Shown here piece by piece: positions 1 through 4,929 of a stretch of DNA of 9,060 bases (position 1 is the first letter of the stretch; each line of letters starts with the position of its first letter). The stretch is from Phycisphaerales bacterium. Lineage in GTDB: Bacteria > Planctomycetota > Phycisphaerae > Tepidisphaerales > Tepidisphaeraceae. A program made the position numbers and the translations under genes. The notes beneath the pieces were generated by a model that was given only the letters and a program-made list of their open reading frames with translations, was not told where the DNA came from and did not search any database. The stretch covers positions 1-9,060 of the forward strand of contig PMAK01000219.1 in NCBI GenBank assembly GCA_003153655.1. Reading direction: 5' to 3'.

Positions 1-441
1 GCGGCGGTCGAGGAAGGCATCGTCCCCGGTGGCGGCGTGGCGCTGGCGCGTGCCTCGCTGATGCTGGCGAAGCTGAAGGCCGACAATGACGACCAGCGTG
101 TCGGGATCGAGATCGTGCGCAAGGCGGTGCAGACCCCGCTGCGTCAGATCGCCGAGAACGCTGGTGAAGACGGCGCGGTGATCGCCGGCAAGACGCTGGA
201 CAAGGATGAGTACAACTACGGCTTCGACGCGCAGACCGGCGTGTTCAAGGACCTGGTGAAGGCCGGCATTATCGACCCGACCAAGGTGGTACGGTCGGCG
301 CTACAACACGCCGCGTCGATCGGGGCGCTGATGATCACCACCGAGGCGATGGTCGCGGAACGTCCGGAGAAGCGTGCGGCCGCCGGTGGCCCGCCGGGCG
401 GTGGCATGGGCGGCATGGGTGGCATGGACGACATGATGTAA
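1..441 (+). CDS. groEL: Chaperonin GroEL, C-terminal part (5' end outside window)
   Basis: This is the last 146 residues of a 60-kDa chaperonin, which forms the double-ring ATP-driven folding chamber closed by GroES in the cytoplasm. The visible part begins in the ATP-binding loop ([12 protein letters not shown]) and continues through [11 protein letters not shown], the YGFDAQTG stretch and [14 protein letters not shown]. All of these are standard GroEL equatorial-domain segments. It ends with a classical flexible tail rich in Gly-Gly-Met repeats ([14 protein letters not shown]), which lines the chamber floor. Codons look more strongly G/C-ending (ctg, gcc, aag, gac) than in the groEL at 2530, as expected for a highly expressed main chaperonin. 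The next gene starts 18 bases after the stop, so it is probably co-transcribed. Its own groES would be expected upstream, outside the window. The family call is certain; only the N-terminal part is unseen. Confidence 0.97.
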   Translation, partial: AAVEEGIVPGGGVALARASLMLAKLKADNDDQRVGIEIVRKAVQTPLRQIAENAGEDGAVIAGKTLDKDEYNYGFDAQTGVFKDLVKAGIIDPTKVVRSALQHAASIGALMITTEAMVAERPEKRAAAGGPPGGGMGGMGGMDDMM

Positions 442-459
442 TTTACGAAGGCCAAGCCA

Positions 460-765
460 ATGTTCAAAGTCAAGAATCAGGATGGGCGAAACGCGCCGCT
501 GCTGATATGCGATATCTGTGGCCAATGCATTGAGGACGGTGCCCTTGCAGGTGTGATCTACGAAAAGACGGGAAATCCACTTTGGTCGGACGTTCATGTC
601 GGTCACAAAGGGCAGTGCCTTGATTCTCTGGAACATCGACTTGGTGACAAATACGATGGCTGGGAAGAACTTTATCGGTTCCTGTCGTTCATTACGCACA
701 ATGTTCAGCTCAAAGGAGAGGACATTGATGAGGCGCTTGAGATGAACCGACAAACTGGACTCTAA
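460..765 (+). CDS. Small Cys/His-containing protein of unknown function
   Basis: I do not recognise this 101-residue protein. Near the N-terminus it has three cysteines in a CxxCxxC arrangement (C17, C20, C23), followed by H46, H49 and C53. This spacing could hold a zinc ion, but that is inference. The C-terminal half is charged with aromatic residues (WEELYRFLSFITHN) and looks helical. There is no signal peptide or membrane segment, so it is probably cytoplasmic. The ATG lies 18 bases after the groEL stop, with a GAAGG ribosome-binding site at 447-451 (8-base spacer). This supports both the start and co-expression with the chaperonin. The open frame reads in the same direction as its neighbours. 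A redox or metal-sensing role linked to stress would fit the position but is not shown. Confidence 0.75.
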   Translation: MFKVKNQDGRNAPLLICDICGQCIEDGALAGVIYEKTGNPLWSDVHVGHKGQCLDSLEHRLGDKYDGWEELYRFLSFITHNVQLKGEDIDEALEMNRQTGL

Positions 766-820
766 CGGACAAGGAAAAAGGGACGTCACTCAATTTCCCG
801 GACAGGCAAGAAGACGGTCT

Positions 821-824
821 GAGG
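821..824 (+). promoter_or_regulatory. Ribosome-binding site GAGG that decides the protease start
   Basis: GAGG lies 1 base before the ATG at 826, which is too close to work, and 10 bases before the in-frame ATG at 835, which is usable. The protein also begins at the usual family start (MGIFYV...) when 835 is used. Confidence 0.5.
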
Positions 825-834
825 CATGAAAAAG

Positions 835-1218
835 ATGGGTATATTTTACGTTGGATGCAAAATCGAAAACGTCGCTGCTCGTGGCAGGTCGGCGACGGTG
901 GAAAAACTGCTGGTTGATACCGGGAGTGATTACACATGGCTCCCAGCCAAATCGCTCGAAAAGATTGGCGTCAAGCGAGAGAAAAAAGACGTCACTATCA
1001 TGATGGCCAATGGCCAGACCATTACGCGAAACGTCGGATTCGTCATCATTCGAGCGGACAAATTTTTTACCGTGGACGAAGTGGTCTTTGCCGAGCCGGG
1101 CGACCTGTTTCTGCTCGGGGCAAGAACATTGGAAGGATTTAATGCTCGCGTGGATTCCAAGCATAAGAAGTTAGTGGCATCCGGGCCGCTCGTGGCCGCG
1201 GGAAATCGGAAAAATTGA
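835..1218 (+). CDS. Retropepsin-like (clan AA) aspartic protease
   Basis: This 127-residue protein matches the small bacterial single-domain retropepsin-like proteases, which act as dimers with each subunit giving one catalytic Asp. The catalytic motif is LLVDTGSDYTWLP, with Asp28-Thr-Gly. It is followed by the ADG/ANGQT-type flap segment (MMANGQTITRNVG) and the family's second hydrophobic-Gly block, FLLGARTLEGF, about residues 92-102. I use the ATG at 835; 826 is an in-frame alternative with a badly placed ribosome-binding site. There is no signal peptide, so it should act in the cytoplasm. Its substrate is unknown. It lies between a GroEL and a groES remnant. A second, broken copy of its C-terminal tail (KKLVAxGPxVAA) survives at 2075-2158, just before the intact groES, so protease-groES looks like an ancestral gene pair. 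The family call is good; the biological role is open. Confidence 0.85.
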   Translation: MGIFYVGCKIENVAARGRSATVEKLLVDTGSDYTWLPAKSLEKIGVKREKKDVTIMMANGQTITRNVGFVIIRADKFFTVDEVVFAEPGDLFLLGARTLEGFNARVDSKHKKLVASGPLVAAGNRKN

Positions 1219-1232
1219 AACAAGGACTAGGA

Positions 1233-1245
1233 ACAAAGGACCAAT
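1233..1245 (+). repeat. 13-bp inverted repeat, left arm
   Basis: ACAAAGGACCAAT in the leader of the groES remnant is the exact reverse complement of ATTGGTCCTTTGT at 2462-2474, just after the intact groES. The match does not extend past 13 bases. It also contains the ribosome-binding site of the remnant, so the match could be chance. Confidence 0.4.
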
Positions 1246-1247
1246 CT

Positions 1248-1305
1248 ATGAAACTTCGACCTCTGCAAGATCGCGTTATTGTTAAGCAGTCCGAGGCGGA
1301 AACCA
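1248..1305 (+). repeat. Direct repeat copy 1: first 58 bases of groES
   Basis: Bases 1248-1305 match 2162-2219 at 57 of 58 positions; the one difference is CCT versus CCC in a proline codon. Similarity continues weakly upstream through the leader (AATCTATG and an AAAGGA/AAAAGGA ribosome-binding site). It stops abruptly downstream after the ACC codon. Confidence 0.95.
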
Positions 1306-1367
1306 GACGGAATAATGGGATATCACGTATTTTCCGGAGAATGCAGCGTTTCGGAGGCAATGAATGA
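1248..1367 (+). pseudogene. Truncated groES remnant (39-residue frame)
   Basis: The first 19 residues (MKLRPLQDRVIVKQSEAET) are identical to intact GroES at 2162. The frame then departs into unrelated sequence (RRNNGISRIF...) and stops at TGA 1365-1367. It lacks the mobile-loop IVL tripeptide and nearly all of the beta-barrel, so it cannot be a co-chaperonin. It keeps a good ribosome-binding site (AAAGGA, 1235-1240, 7-base spacer), so the short peptide is probably still translated. Its stop overlaps the brnT start as ATGA (1364-1367), an arrangement typical of translational coupling. The break point after base 1305 marks where brnT-side sequence was joined to groES. Confidence 0.9.
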
Positions 1368-1636
1368 AATTTGAATGGGACGCAGCCAAGGCGGCGGAGA
1401 ACCGCCGGAAGCATGGCGTTTCATTCGACGAAGCAACGGAGGCTTTCCGAGATCACGACGCCGTTTTATTGTTCGATGAACGGCATTCGGACAAGGAGGA
1501 TCGGTACATCATAATTGGACATTCCCGCAAGGGACGTTTACTAACCGTGGTTTACGCGGAACGCGATGGCAAAGCACGAATCATCAGTGCATGGAAAGCA
1601 ACGAAGGCAGAAGCTGCGGTCTATGGCCAAGCCTAA
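1364..1636 (+). CDS. brnT: BrnT family toxin (RelE-like ribonuclease)
   Basis: This 90-residue protein is a full-length BrnT-family member (PF04365). It carries the N-terminal signature FEWDAAKAAENRRKHGVSF, the central DERHSDKEDRYIIIGHS block and the C-terminal IISAWKATKAEA block. Members of this family have a RelE-like fold and cleave RNA, arresting translation until bound by an antitoxin, usually BrnA. Here no BrnA gene follows. The next gene encodes a DUF2442 protein with an unusual N-terminal extension, overlapping the brnT stop by 14 bases. A strong ribosome-binding site GGAGG (1353-1357) lies 6 bases before the ATG, which also overlaps the stop of the groES remnant. Expression is therefore likely tied to the chaperonin transcript. 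The family call is firm; activity as a toxin is inferred. Confidence 0.92.
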   Translation: MKFEWDAAKAAENRRKHGVSFDEATEAFRDHDAVLLFDERHSDKEDRYIIIGHSRKGRLLTVVYAERDGKARIISAWKATKAEAAVYGQA

Positions 1637-2057
1637 GGTCCGGCACGTGAAATTCACGCCAGAAGAAATGGCGTACGAGCTTCCCGCTGAGTTGGACTTT
1701 TCGAAGTTAACGCCGGTGATTGGACGTGGCATATTTGCCGGCGAGATGCGAGGCGGTAGGCCCTTAGAGGTGAAATACGTCGTCGTGGATGATCAGAGTC
1801 TTTCGGTGTCGTTAGAAGATGGCCGAAAAATTACAGTTCCGTTGGCTTGGTATCCGCGGCTCAAGCACGCCACACCGGCGGAGCGAAATACTTGGCGGCT
1901 TATTTTGGACGGCCGGGCAATAAGCTGGCGAAATCTGTCCGTTGCGATTTCGGCAAATGCTTTGTTGGAAGGAACCAAAGCCCATGAATCGGCGGCATCG
2001 CTAAGAAAATGGATCGCAGGCCGCAATGGGCGGACGACGTCGCGACGGACCGCGTGA
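1623..2057 (+). CDS. DUF2442 protein with antitoxin-like N-terminal extension, BrnT partner
   Basis: The 144-residue product has a DUF2442 domain at about residues 48-131: LSVSLEDGRKITVPLAWYPRL, then ATPAER, WRLILDGRAISW and a closing SLRKWI. DUF2442 proteins are small and often adjoin RelE-like or DUF4160 genes, where they are presumed antitoxins. The first roughly 40 residues (VKFTPEEMAYELPAELDFSK, then LTPVIGRGI) are not part of the usual domain. They look like the short acidic 'DFS' N-terminus of BrnT/RelE-type antitoxins, so this may be a fusion; that is inference. The tail is basic (RNGRTTSRR). I chose ATG 1623, which overlaps brnT by 14 bases; a weak GAAGG lies 15 bases upstream. ATG 1566 would add 19 residues inside brnT. 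An internal ATG at 1746 (Met42) would give a domain-only protein. Confidence 0.82.
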   Translation: MAKPKVRHVKFTPEEMAYELPAELDFSKLTPVIGRGIFAGEMRGGRPLEVKYVVVDDQSLSVSLEDGRKITVPLAWYPRLKHATPAERNTWRLILDGRAISWRNLSVAISANALLEGTKAHESAASLRKWIAGRNGRTTSRRTA

Positions 2058-2065
2058 GGCAAAAA

Positions 2066-2158
2066 GATGGATACGTGAACGTATACAAGAAGAAATTGGT
2101 GGCAGCCGGTCCAATCGTAGCGGCGGCCGGGAAAAATAATTATGGAAAAAGGAACTAA
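2066..2158 (+). pseudogene. C-terminal remnant of a second aspartic protease copy
   Basis: In the frame through 2075-2158 the sequence encodes VNVYKKKLVAAGPIVAAAG and then KNNYGKRN before a TAA stop. This parallels the end of the protease at 835-1218 (DSKHKKLVASGPLVAAGNRKN). The catalytic DTG part and everything else upstream is missing. Upstream, the frame runs into sequence belonging to the end of the DUF2442 gene. The remnant lies just before intact groES, the same position the complete protease holds relative to the truncated groES. Many third-codon positions differ between the two tails, so this duplication or its source is older, or more diverged, than the nearly identical groES starts. 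The exact left border is uncertain, between about 2058 and 2075. Confidence 0.8.
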
Positions 2159-2161
2159 TCT

Positions 2162-2219
2162 ATGAAACTTCGACCCCTGCAAGATCGCGTTATTGTTAAG
2201 CAGTCCGAGGCGGAAACCA
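2162..2219 (+). repeat. Direct repeat copy 2: first 58 bases of intact groES
   Basis: This is the partner of 1248-1305 (57 of 58 bases identical). The two copies lie 914 bases apart in direct orientation and bracket brnT, DUF2442 and the protease remnant. Homologous recombination between them would delete that module and restore a single groES. Confidence 0.95.
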
Positions 2220-2449
2220 AAACCGCCAGCGGAATTGTTTTGCCTGATTCGGCCAAGGAGAAGCCCACCAAGGGGAAAGTCATAGCCACTGGGCCGGGCA
2301 AGCTTGATGAAAAGGGCAAGCACATGGAGTTGGCCGTGCGCAACGGCAACACCGTGTATTACGGCAAATACAGCGGAACCGACATCGAAGTCGATGGCGA
2401 GAAGTTCGTCATCCTTCGGGAGTCAGATATTCTCGGAGTGTTGGAGTAA
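2162..2449 (+). CDS. groES: Co-chaperonin GroES
   Basis: This is a complete 95-residue GroES, the usual length. It forms the seven-fold lid that closes the GroEL chamber and displaces bound substrate. It shows the N-terminal KLRPLQDRVIVK strand, the mobile loop TKTASGIVLP with the hydrophobic IVL tripeptide that docks on GroEL, the roof segment, and the C-terminal KFVILRESDILGVLE. AAAGGA-type sequence (AAAAAGGA, 2146-2153) precedes the ATG by 8 bases. The next gene, groEL, starts 80 bases downstream on the same strand, the classical groESL order. No CIRCE operator (TTAGCACTC-N9-GAGTGCTAA) is visible upstream. Its first 58 bases are duplicated in the remnant at 1248. Confidence 0.97.
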   Translation: MKLRPLQDRVIVKQSEAETKTASGIVLPDSAKEKPTKGKVIATGPGKLDEKGKHMELAVRNGNTVYYGKYSGTDIEVDGEKFVILRESDILGVLE

Positions 2450-2461
2450 GAGTCGTTTGTT

Positions 2462-2474
2462 ATTGGTCCTTTGT
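2462..2474 (+). repeat. 13-bp inverted repeat, right arm
   Basis: ATTGGTCCTTTGT lies in the 80-base groES-groEL gap and is the exact reverse complement of 1233-1245. A partial local partner (AGGACAAA, 2490-2497) could also form a weak hairpin here. I see no promoter or clear terminator in this gap. Confidence 0.4.
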
Positions 2475-2529
2475 GTTTTGCAAATGGCCGAGGACAAATG
2501 ATCGGTGACCGGAATCAAAAGGAATAATC

Positions 2530-4158
2530 ATGGCAGCGAAACAGATGAAATTTGAAAGCGACGCCCGGGCGGAAATCGCCAGCGGTTTGTCGCAGCTCTC
2601 CCGCGCGGTCAAGGCCACTCTCGGCCCGCGCGGCCGAAATGTCGTTCTACAGAAATCGTATGGCAGCCCGCGCATCACCAAGGATGGCGTCACCGTATCC
2701 AAAGAGATCGAGCTTCCCCAGCCGTTTGAAAACATGGGCGCCAAGCTCGTGAACATGGTGGCGAGCAAGACCGGCGATGTTGCCGGCGATGGGACCACCA
2801 CCGCGACGGTTTTGGCTGAAGCGATTTATGTGCATGGGTTGCGATCGGTGACGATGGGCGTGAATCCCGTGACCATTCAGCGCGGCATTCTCAAAGCTGC
2901 TGAAGTCGCCGCTGAGGCGATCACGCAGCAATCCAAGAAGGTCAAAGGACGCGAGGATTACAAGCGCGTCGCGACGATCAGCGCCAACGGCGATGAAAAG
3001 ATCGGCGATCTCATGGCCGATGCCATGGAAAAGGTCGGTAAAGAAGGGGTCATCACCGTCGATGAGGGCAAGAGCACCGATTCGGTTCTCGAATACACCG
3101 AAGGGATGCAGTTCGATAAGGGGTATCTGTCCCCTTATTTCCTGACGAATACGACTTCGCTGGAAGCCATTCAGGAAAACGCGTTGATTCTTCTGCACGA
3201 GAAGAAGATTTCAAATCTGGCGGAGTTGTTGCCGCTGCTGAATAAAGTGGTTGCCGCCGGGCGGCCGCTGCTGATCATTGCCGAGGATGTTGAATCCGAG
3301 GCACTGGCTGCGCTCGTGGTGAACAAGCTGCGTGGCGTATTGAATATTTGTGCGGTCAAAGCCCCTGGTTTCGGCGATCGCCGCAAGGCGATGATGGGCG
3401 ATCTCGCCGTCGTCACCGGTGGTAAATTCATCAGCGAAGACCTTGGTTTGAAGCTGGAAAGCATTGAGCTTTCCGATCTCGGATCGGCCAAGCGCATTGT
3501 GATCGACAAGGATAACACCCTTATCGTCGAAGGCGCCGGCAAGAAGAAGGAGATCGACGGTCGAGCCGAGCAGATCCGGAAGCAGATTGATGCGACCACC
3601 AGCGATTACGATCGCGAAAAACTGGAAGAGCGGCTGGCCAAGCTGACCGGCGGCGTTGCCGTCATTAAGGCTGGCGCTGCGACCGAAACCGAAATGAAGG
3701 AGCGGAAGGATCTCATTGATGATGCCCTTCATGCCACCAAGGCTGCGGCCGAGGAAGGGATCGTTCCGGGCGGGGGCGTTGCATTCCTCCGCGCGATTGA
3801 AGCGGTTGAAAACGCCAAGGGCAAAGCCAAGGGTGATGAGAAGATCGGGTTTGAGATTGTGGCCCAGGCGCTTCGTTGGCCGGCTCGGCAGATCGCCGAC
3901 AACGCGGGCGAGGATGGCGAAGTCGTGGTCGATCAGATTCTTCAGAACAAGAACCCATCCTGGGGTTACAACGCGGCCACTGACGAATACGTCGATATGT
4001 TCAAGGCCGGCATTATCGATCCGACGAAAGTTGCCCGCACCGCATTGCTCAATGCGGCTAGCGTCAGCGGCTTGGCATTGACGACGGAGGTGCTCATCAC
4101 CGAATTGAAGGAAAAGAAGGGTGGGGAAGCGACGCCCGTTGCTGGAGCGGTGATCTGA
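2530..4158 (+). CDS. groEL: Chaperonin GroEL, second paralogue without GGM tail
   Basis: This complete 542-residue GroEL (E. coli has 548) carries the ATP-site segments [23 protein letters not shown] (the Asp equivalent to E. coli D52) and [11 protein letters not shown] (D87). It also has [14 protein letters not shown] (D398) and the loop [11 protein letters not shown], so ATP hydrolysis should be intact. Apical substrate- and GroES-binding hydrophobics are kept ([24 protein letters not shown]), as is [11 protein letters not shown]. Two features set it apart. The C-terminus ends [12 protein letters not shown] with no Gly-Gly-Met repeats, unlike the GroEL at 1-441. The helix before [11 protein letters not shown] reads ALRWPARQ rather than the common ALxxPLRQ. 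The ribosome-binding site AAAGGA (2518-2523) lies 6 bases before the ATG. With its groES next door it probably forms an alternative chaperonin with its own substrate range; the specialisation is inferred. Confidence 0.98.
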   Translation: MAAKQMKFESDARAEIASGLSQLSRAVKATLGPRGRNVVLQKSYGSPRITKDGVTVSKEIELPQPFENMGAKLVNMVASKTGDVAGDGTTTATVLAEAIYVHGLRSVTMGVNPVTIQRGILKAAEVAAEAITQQSKKVKGREDYKRVATISANGDEKIGDLMADAMEKVGKEGVITVDEGKSTDSVLEYTEGMQFDKGYLSPYFLTNTTSLEAIQENALILLHEKKISNLAELLPLLNKVVAAGRPLLIIAEDVESEALAALVVNKLRGVLNICAVKAPGFGDRRKAMMGDLAVVTGGKFISEDLGLKLESIELSDLGSAKRIVIDKDNTLIVEGAGKKKEIDGRAEQIRKQIDATTSDYDREKLEERLAKLTGGVAVIKAGAATETEMKERKDLIDDALHATKAAAEEGIVPGGGVAFLRAIEAVENAKGKAKGDEKIGFEIVAQALRWPARQIADNAGEDGEVVVDQILQNKNPSWGYNAATDEYVDMFKAGIIDPTKVARTALLNAASVSGLALTTEVLITELKEKKGGEATPVAGAVI

Positions 4159-4277
4159 CCGCGTCGTGCGACTACAATTAGATAGACAGCTGCGAGGACG
4201 CGAGGATGCTTATGGCCTCGGGTCTTCGCTTTATTTATGGGACTGCGAGCGCGTCGAAAGGCGTGCGGAATGCCGAA

Positions 4278-4518
4278 ATGCCGATTGTACTAAAGATCGG
4301 ACCCTATAGGTTTGGATTTTTTTTGCCAGCGATCGCGGCGAACCGCCACATATTCATGTGCGTCGCGAGCGGCGAAGGGCGAATTCTGGTTGACGCCACA
4401 TGTGCGATTGGCGCGATCGGACCGATTTGCGGAGCATGAACTCAACGTGCTGCATCAGGCGGTCGTTCGCAACCGAGCGTATTTATTGGAAAAATGGAAT
4501 GATTTCTTCCAAAAATAA
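4278..4518 (+). pseudogene. DUF4160 gene with two single-base frameshifts
   Basis: Three frames together spell one DUF4160 protein (PF13711) of about 80 residues. MPIVLKIGPYRFGFF is in the frame of ATG 4278. ASDRGEPPHIHVRRERRRA is in a second frame (4325-4381). FWLTPHVRLARSDRFAEHEL through EKWNDFFQK and TAA is in the third (from 4384). Each shift equals one missing base: one in or beside the T8 run at 4317-4324, the other at about 4382-4383 (GCGAA-TTC, where a Lys codon is expected). As written the gene gives only a truncated product. Either it is a recent pseudogene, or these are sequence errors, the T8 run being a typical place. DUF4160 often pairs with DUF2442 as a suspected toxin-antitoxin module, and the next gene is DUF2442. 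The 119 bases between groEL and this ATG hold no clear gene or promoter. Confidence 0.85.
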
Positions 4519-4924
4519 AATTGAAAGGCCTGTCCGGGCCAAACGTGTGTCAATCGCCGATGATTGTATAACCGTAGACTTTCGAGATGGCCGCAGAATC
4601 TCCGTGCCGACAAAATGGTACCCGCGGCTGGCGCATGGTACCCCTGCGGAACGAGCAAAAATGGAGATTTGGAGTGACGGAATATATTGGCCTCGGCTTA
4701 ACGCGGACATCAGCTATCAAGGTTTATTTTTGGGACTCCGCTCAGGTGAATCGTCCAGTTCATTTCGTCGTTGGCTTAACTATCATTCCCGTGGAGAGCA
4801 GGAGCCAATTCTGACGCTTCCGCTTCCGCCGGAATTGGCAAAGATTTTGAAGCGAGAGCGATTGCGGAAGCGTCGGCGTACAACATCGCGATCGCGGCGA
4901 AAACTGATCAAATTGGATAGGTGA
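4499..4924 (+). CDS. DUF2442 protein with long basic C-terminal tail, DUF4160 partner
   Basis: The 141-residue product has a DUF2442 domain at about residues 14-92: ITVDFRDGRRISVPTKWYPRL, TPAERAKMEIWSDGIYWPRL, ADISYQGLFLGL and SSFRRWL. The fold and core motifs match the DUF2442 protein at 1623. It lacks that protein's N-terminal extension. Instead it adds about 45 residues after the domain: a Pro/Leu linker (TLPLPPELAKIL), then a run dense in Arg and Lys (about residues 118-136) that could bind nucleic acid or its partner. I chose ATG 4499, which overlaps the DUF4160 stop by 20 bases; starting at 4400 would add residues from another gene's frame. Its TGA (4922-4924) sits inside the ribosome-binding site of dnaJ, so it is co-translated with the chaperone genes. 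The putative antitoxin role is from family context only. Confidence 0.82.
   Translation: MISSKNKIERPVRAKRVSIADDCITVDFRDGRRISVPTKWYPRLAHGTPAERAKMEIWSDGIYWPRLNADISYQGLFLGLRSGESSSSFRRWLNYHSRGEQEPILTLPLPPELAKILKRERLRKRRRTTSRSRRKLIKLDR
4919..4924 (+). promoter_or_regulatory. Ribosome-binding site AGGTGA deciding the dnaJ start
   Basis: AGGTGA is a near-perfect anti-16S match 5 bases before ATG 4930. The alternative GTG at 4921 lies within this motif and has no ribosome-binding site of its own. The motif also contains the stop of the DUF2442 gene. Confidence 0.7.
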
Positions 4925-4929
4925 ATAAC

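Noticed and set aside
2058..2161. CIRCE/HrcA operator upstream of groES
   Set aside because: No TTAGCACTC-N9-GAGTGCTAA or close variant is present here or before either groEL.
2545..2556. 12-base identity ATGAAATTTGAA between the brnT start (1364-1375) and the groEL start region
   Set aside because: Both encode MKFE by family convention (brnT MKFEWDA, groEL MKFESDA). There is no extended similarity, so it is coincidence.
4159..4205. Possible terminator or promoter after groEL (CGCGTC at 4160 with GACGCG at 4197; TACAAT at 4173)
   Set aside because: The stem is only 6 bp with a loop of about 31 bases and no T run. TACAAT lacks a -35 box at the right distance.
4206..4439. 77-residue open frame starting at 4206
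   Set aside because: Only its part from 4278 matches DUF4160. The upstream 24 codons and the part after the T8 run resemble nothing and reflect the frameshift.
4921..4929. GTG start for dnaJ
   Set aside because: The AGGTGA ribosome-binding site overlaps this GTG and is spaced correctly for the ATG at 4930, which also gives the usual DnaJ N-terminus.
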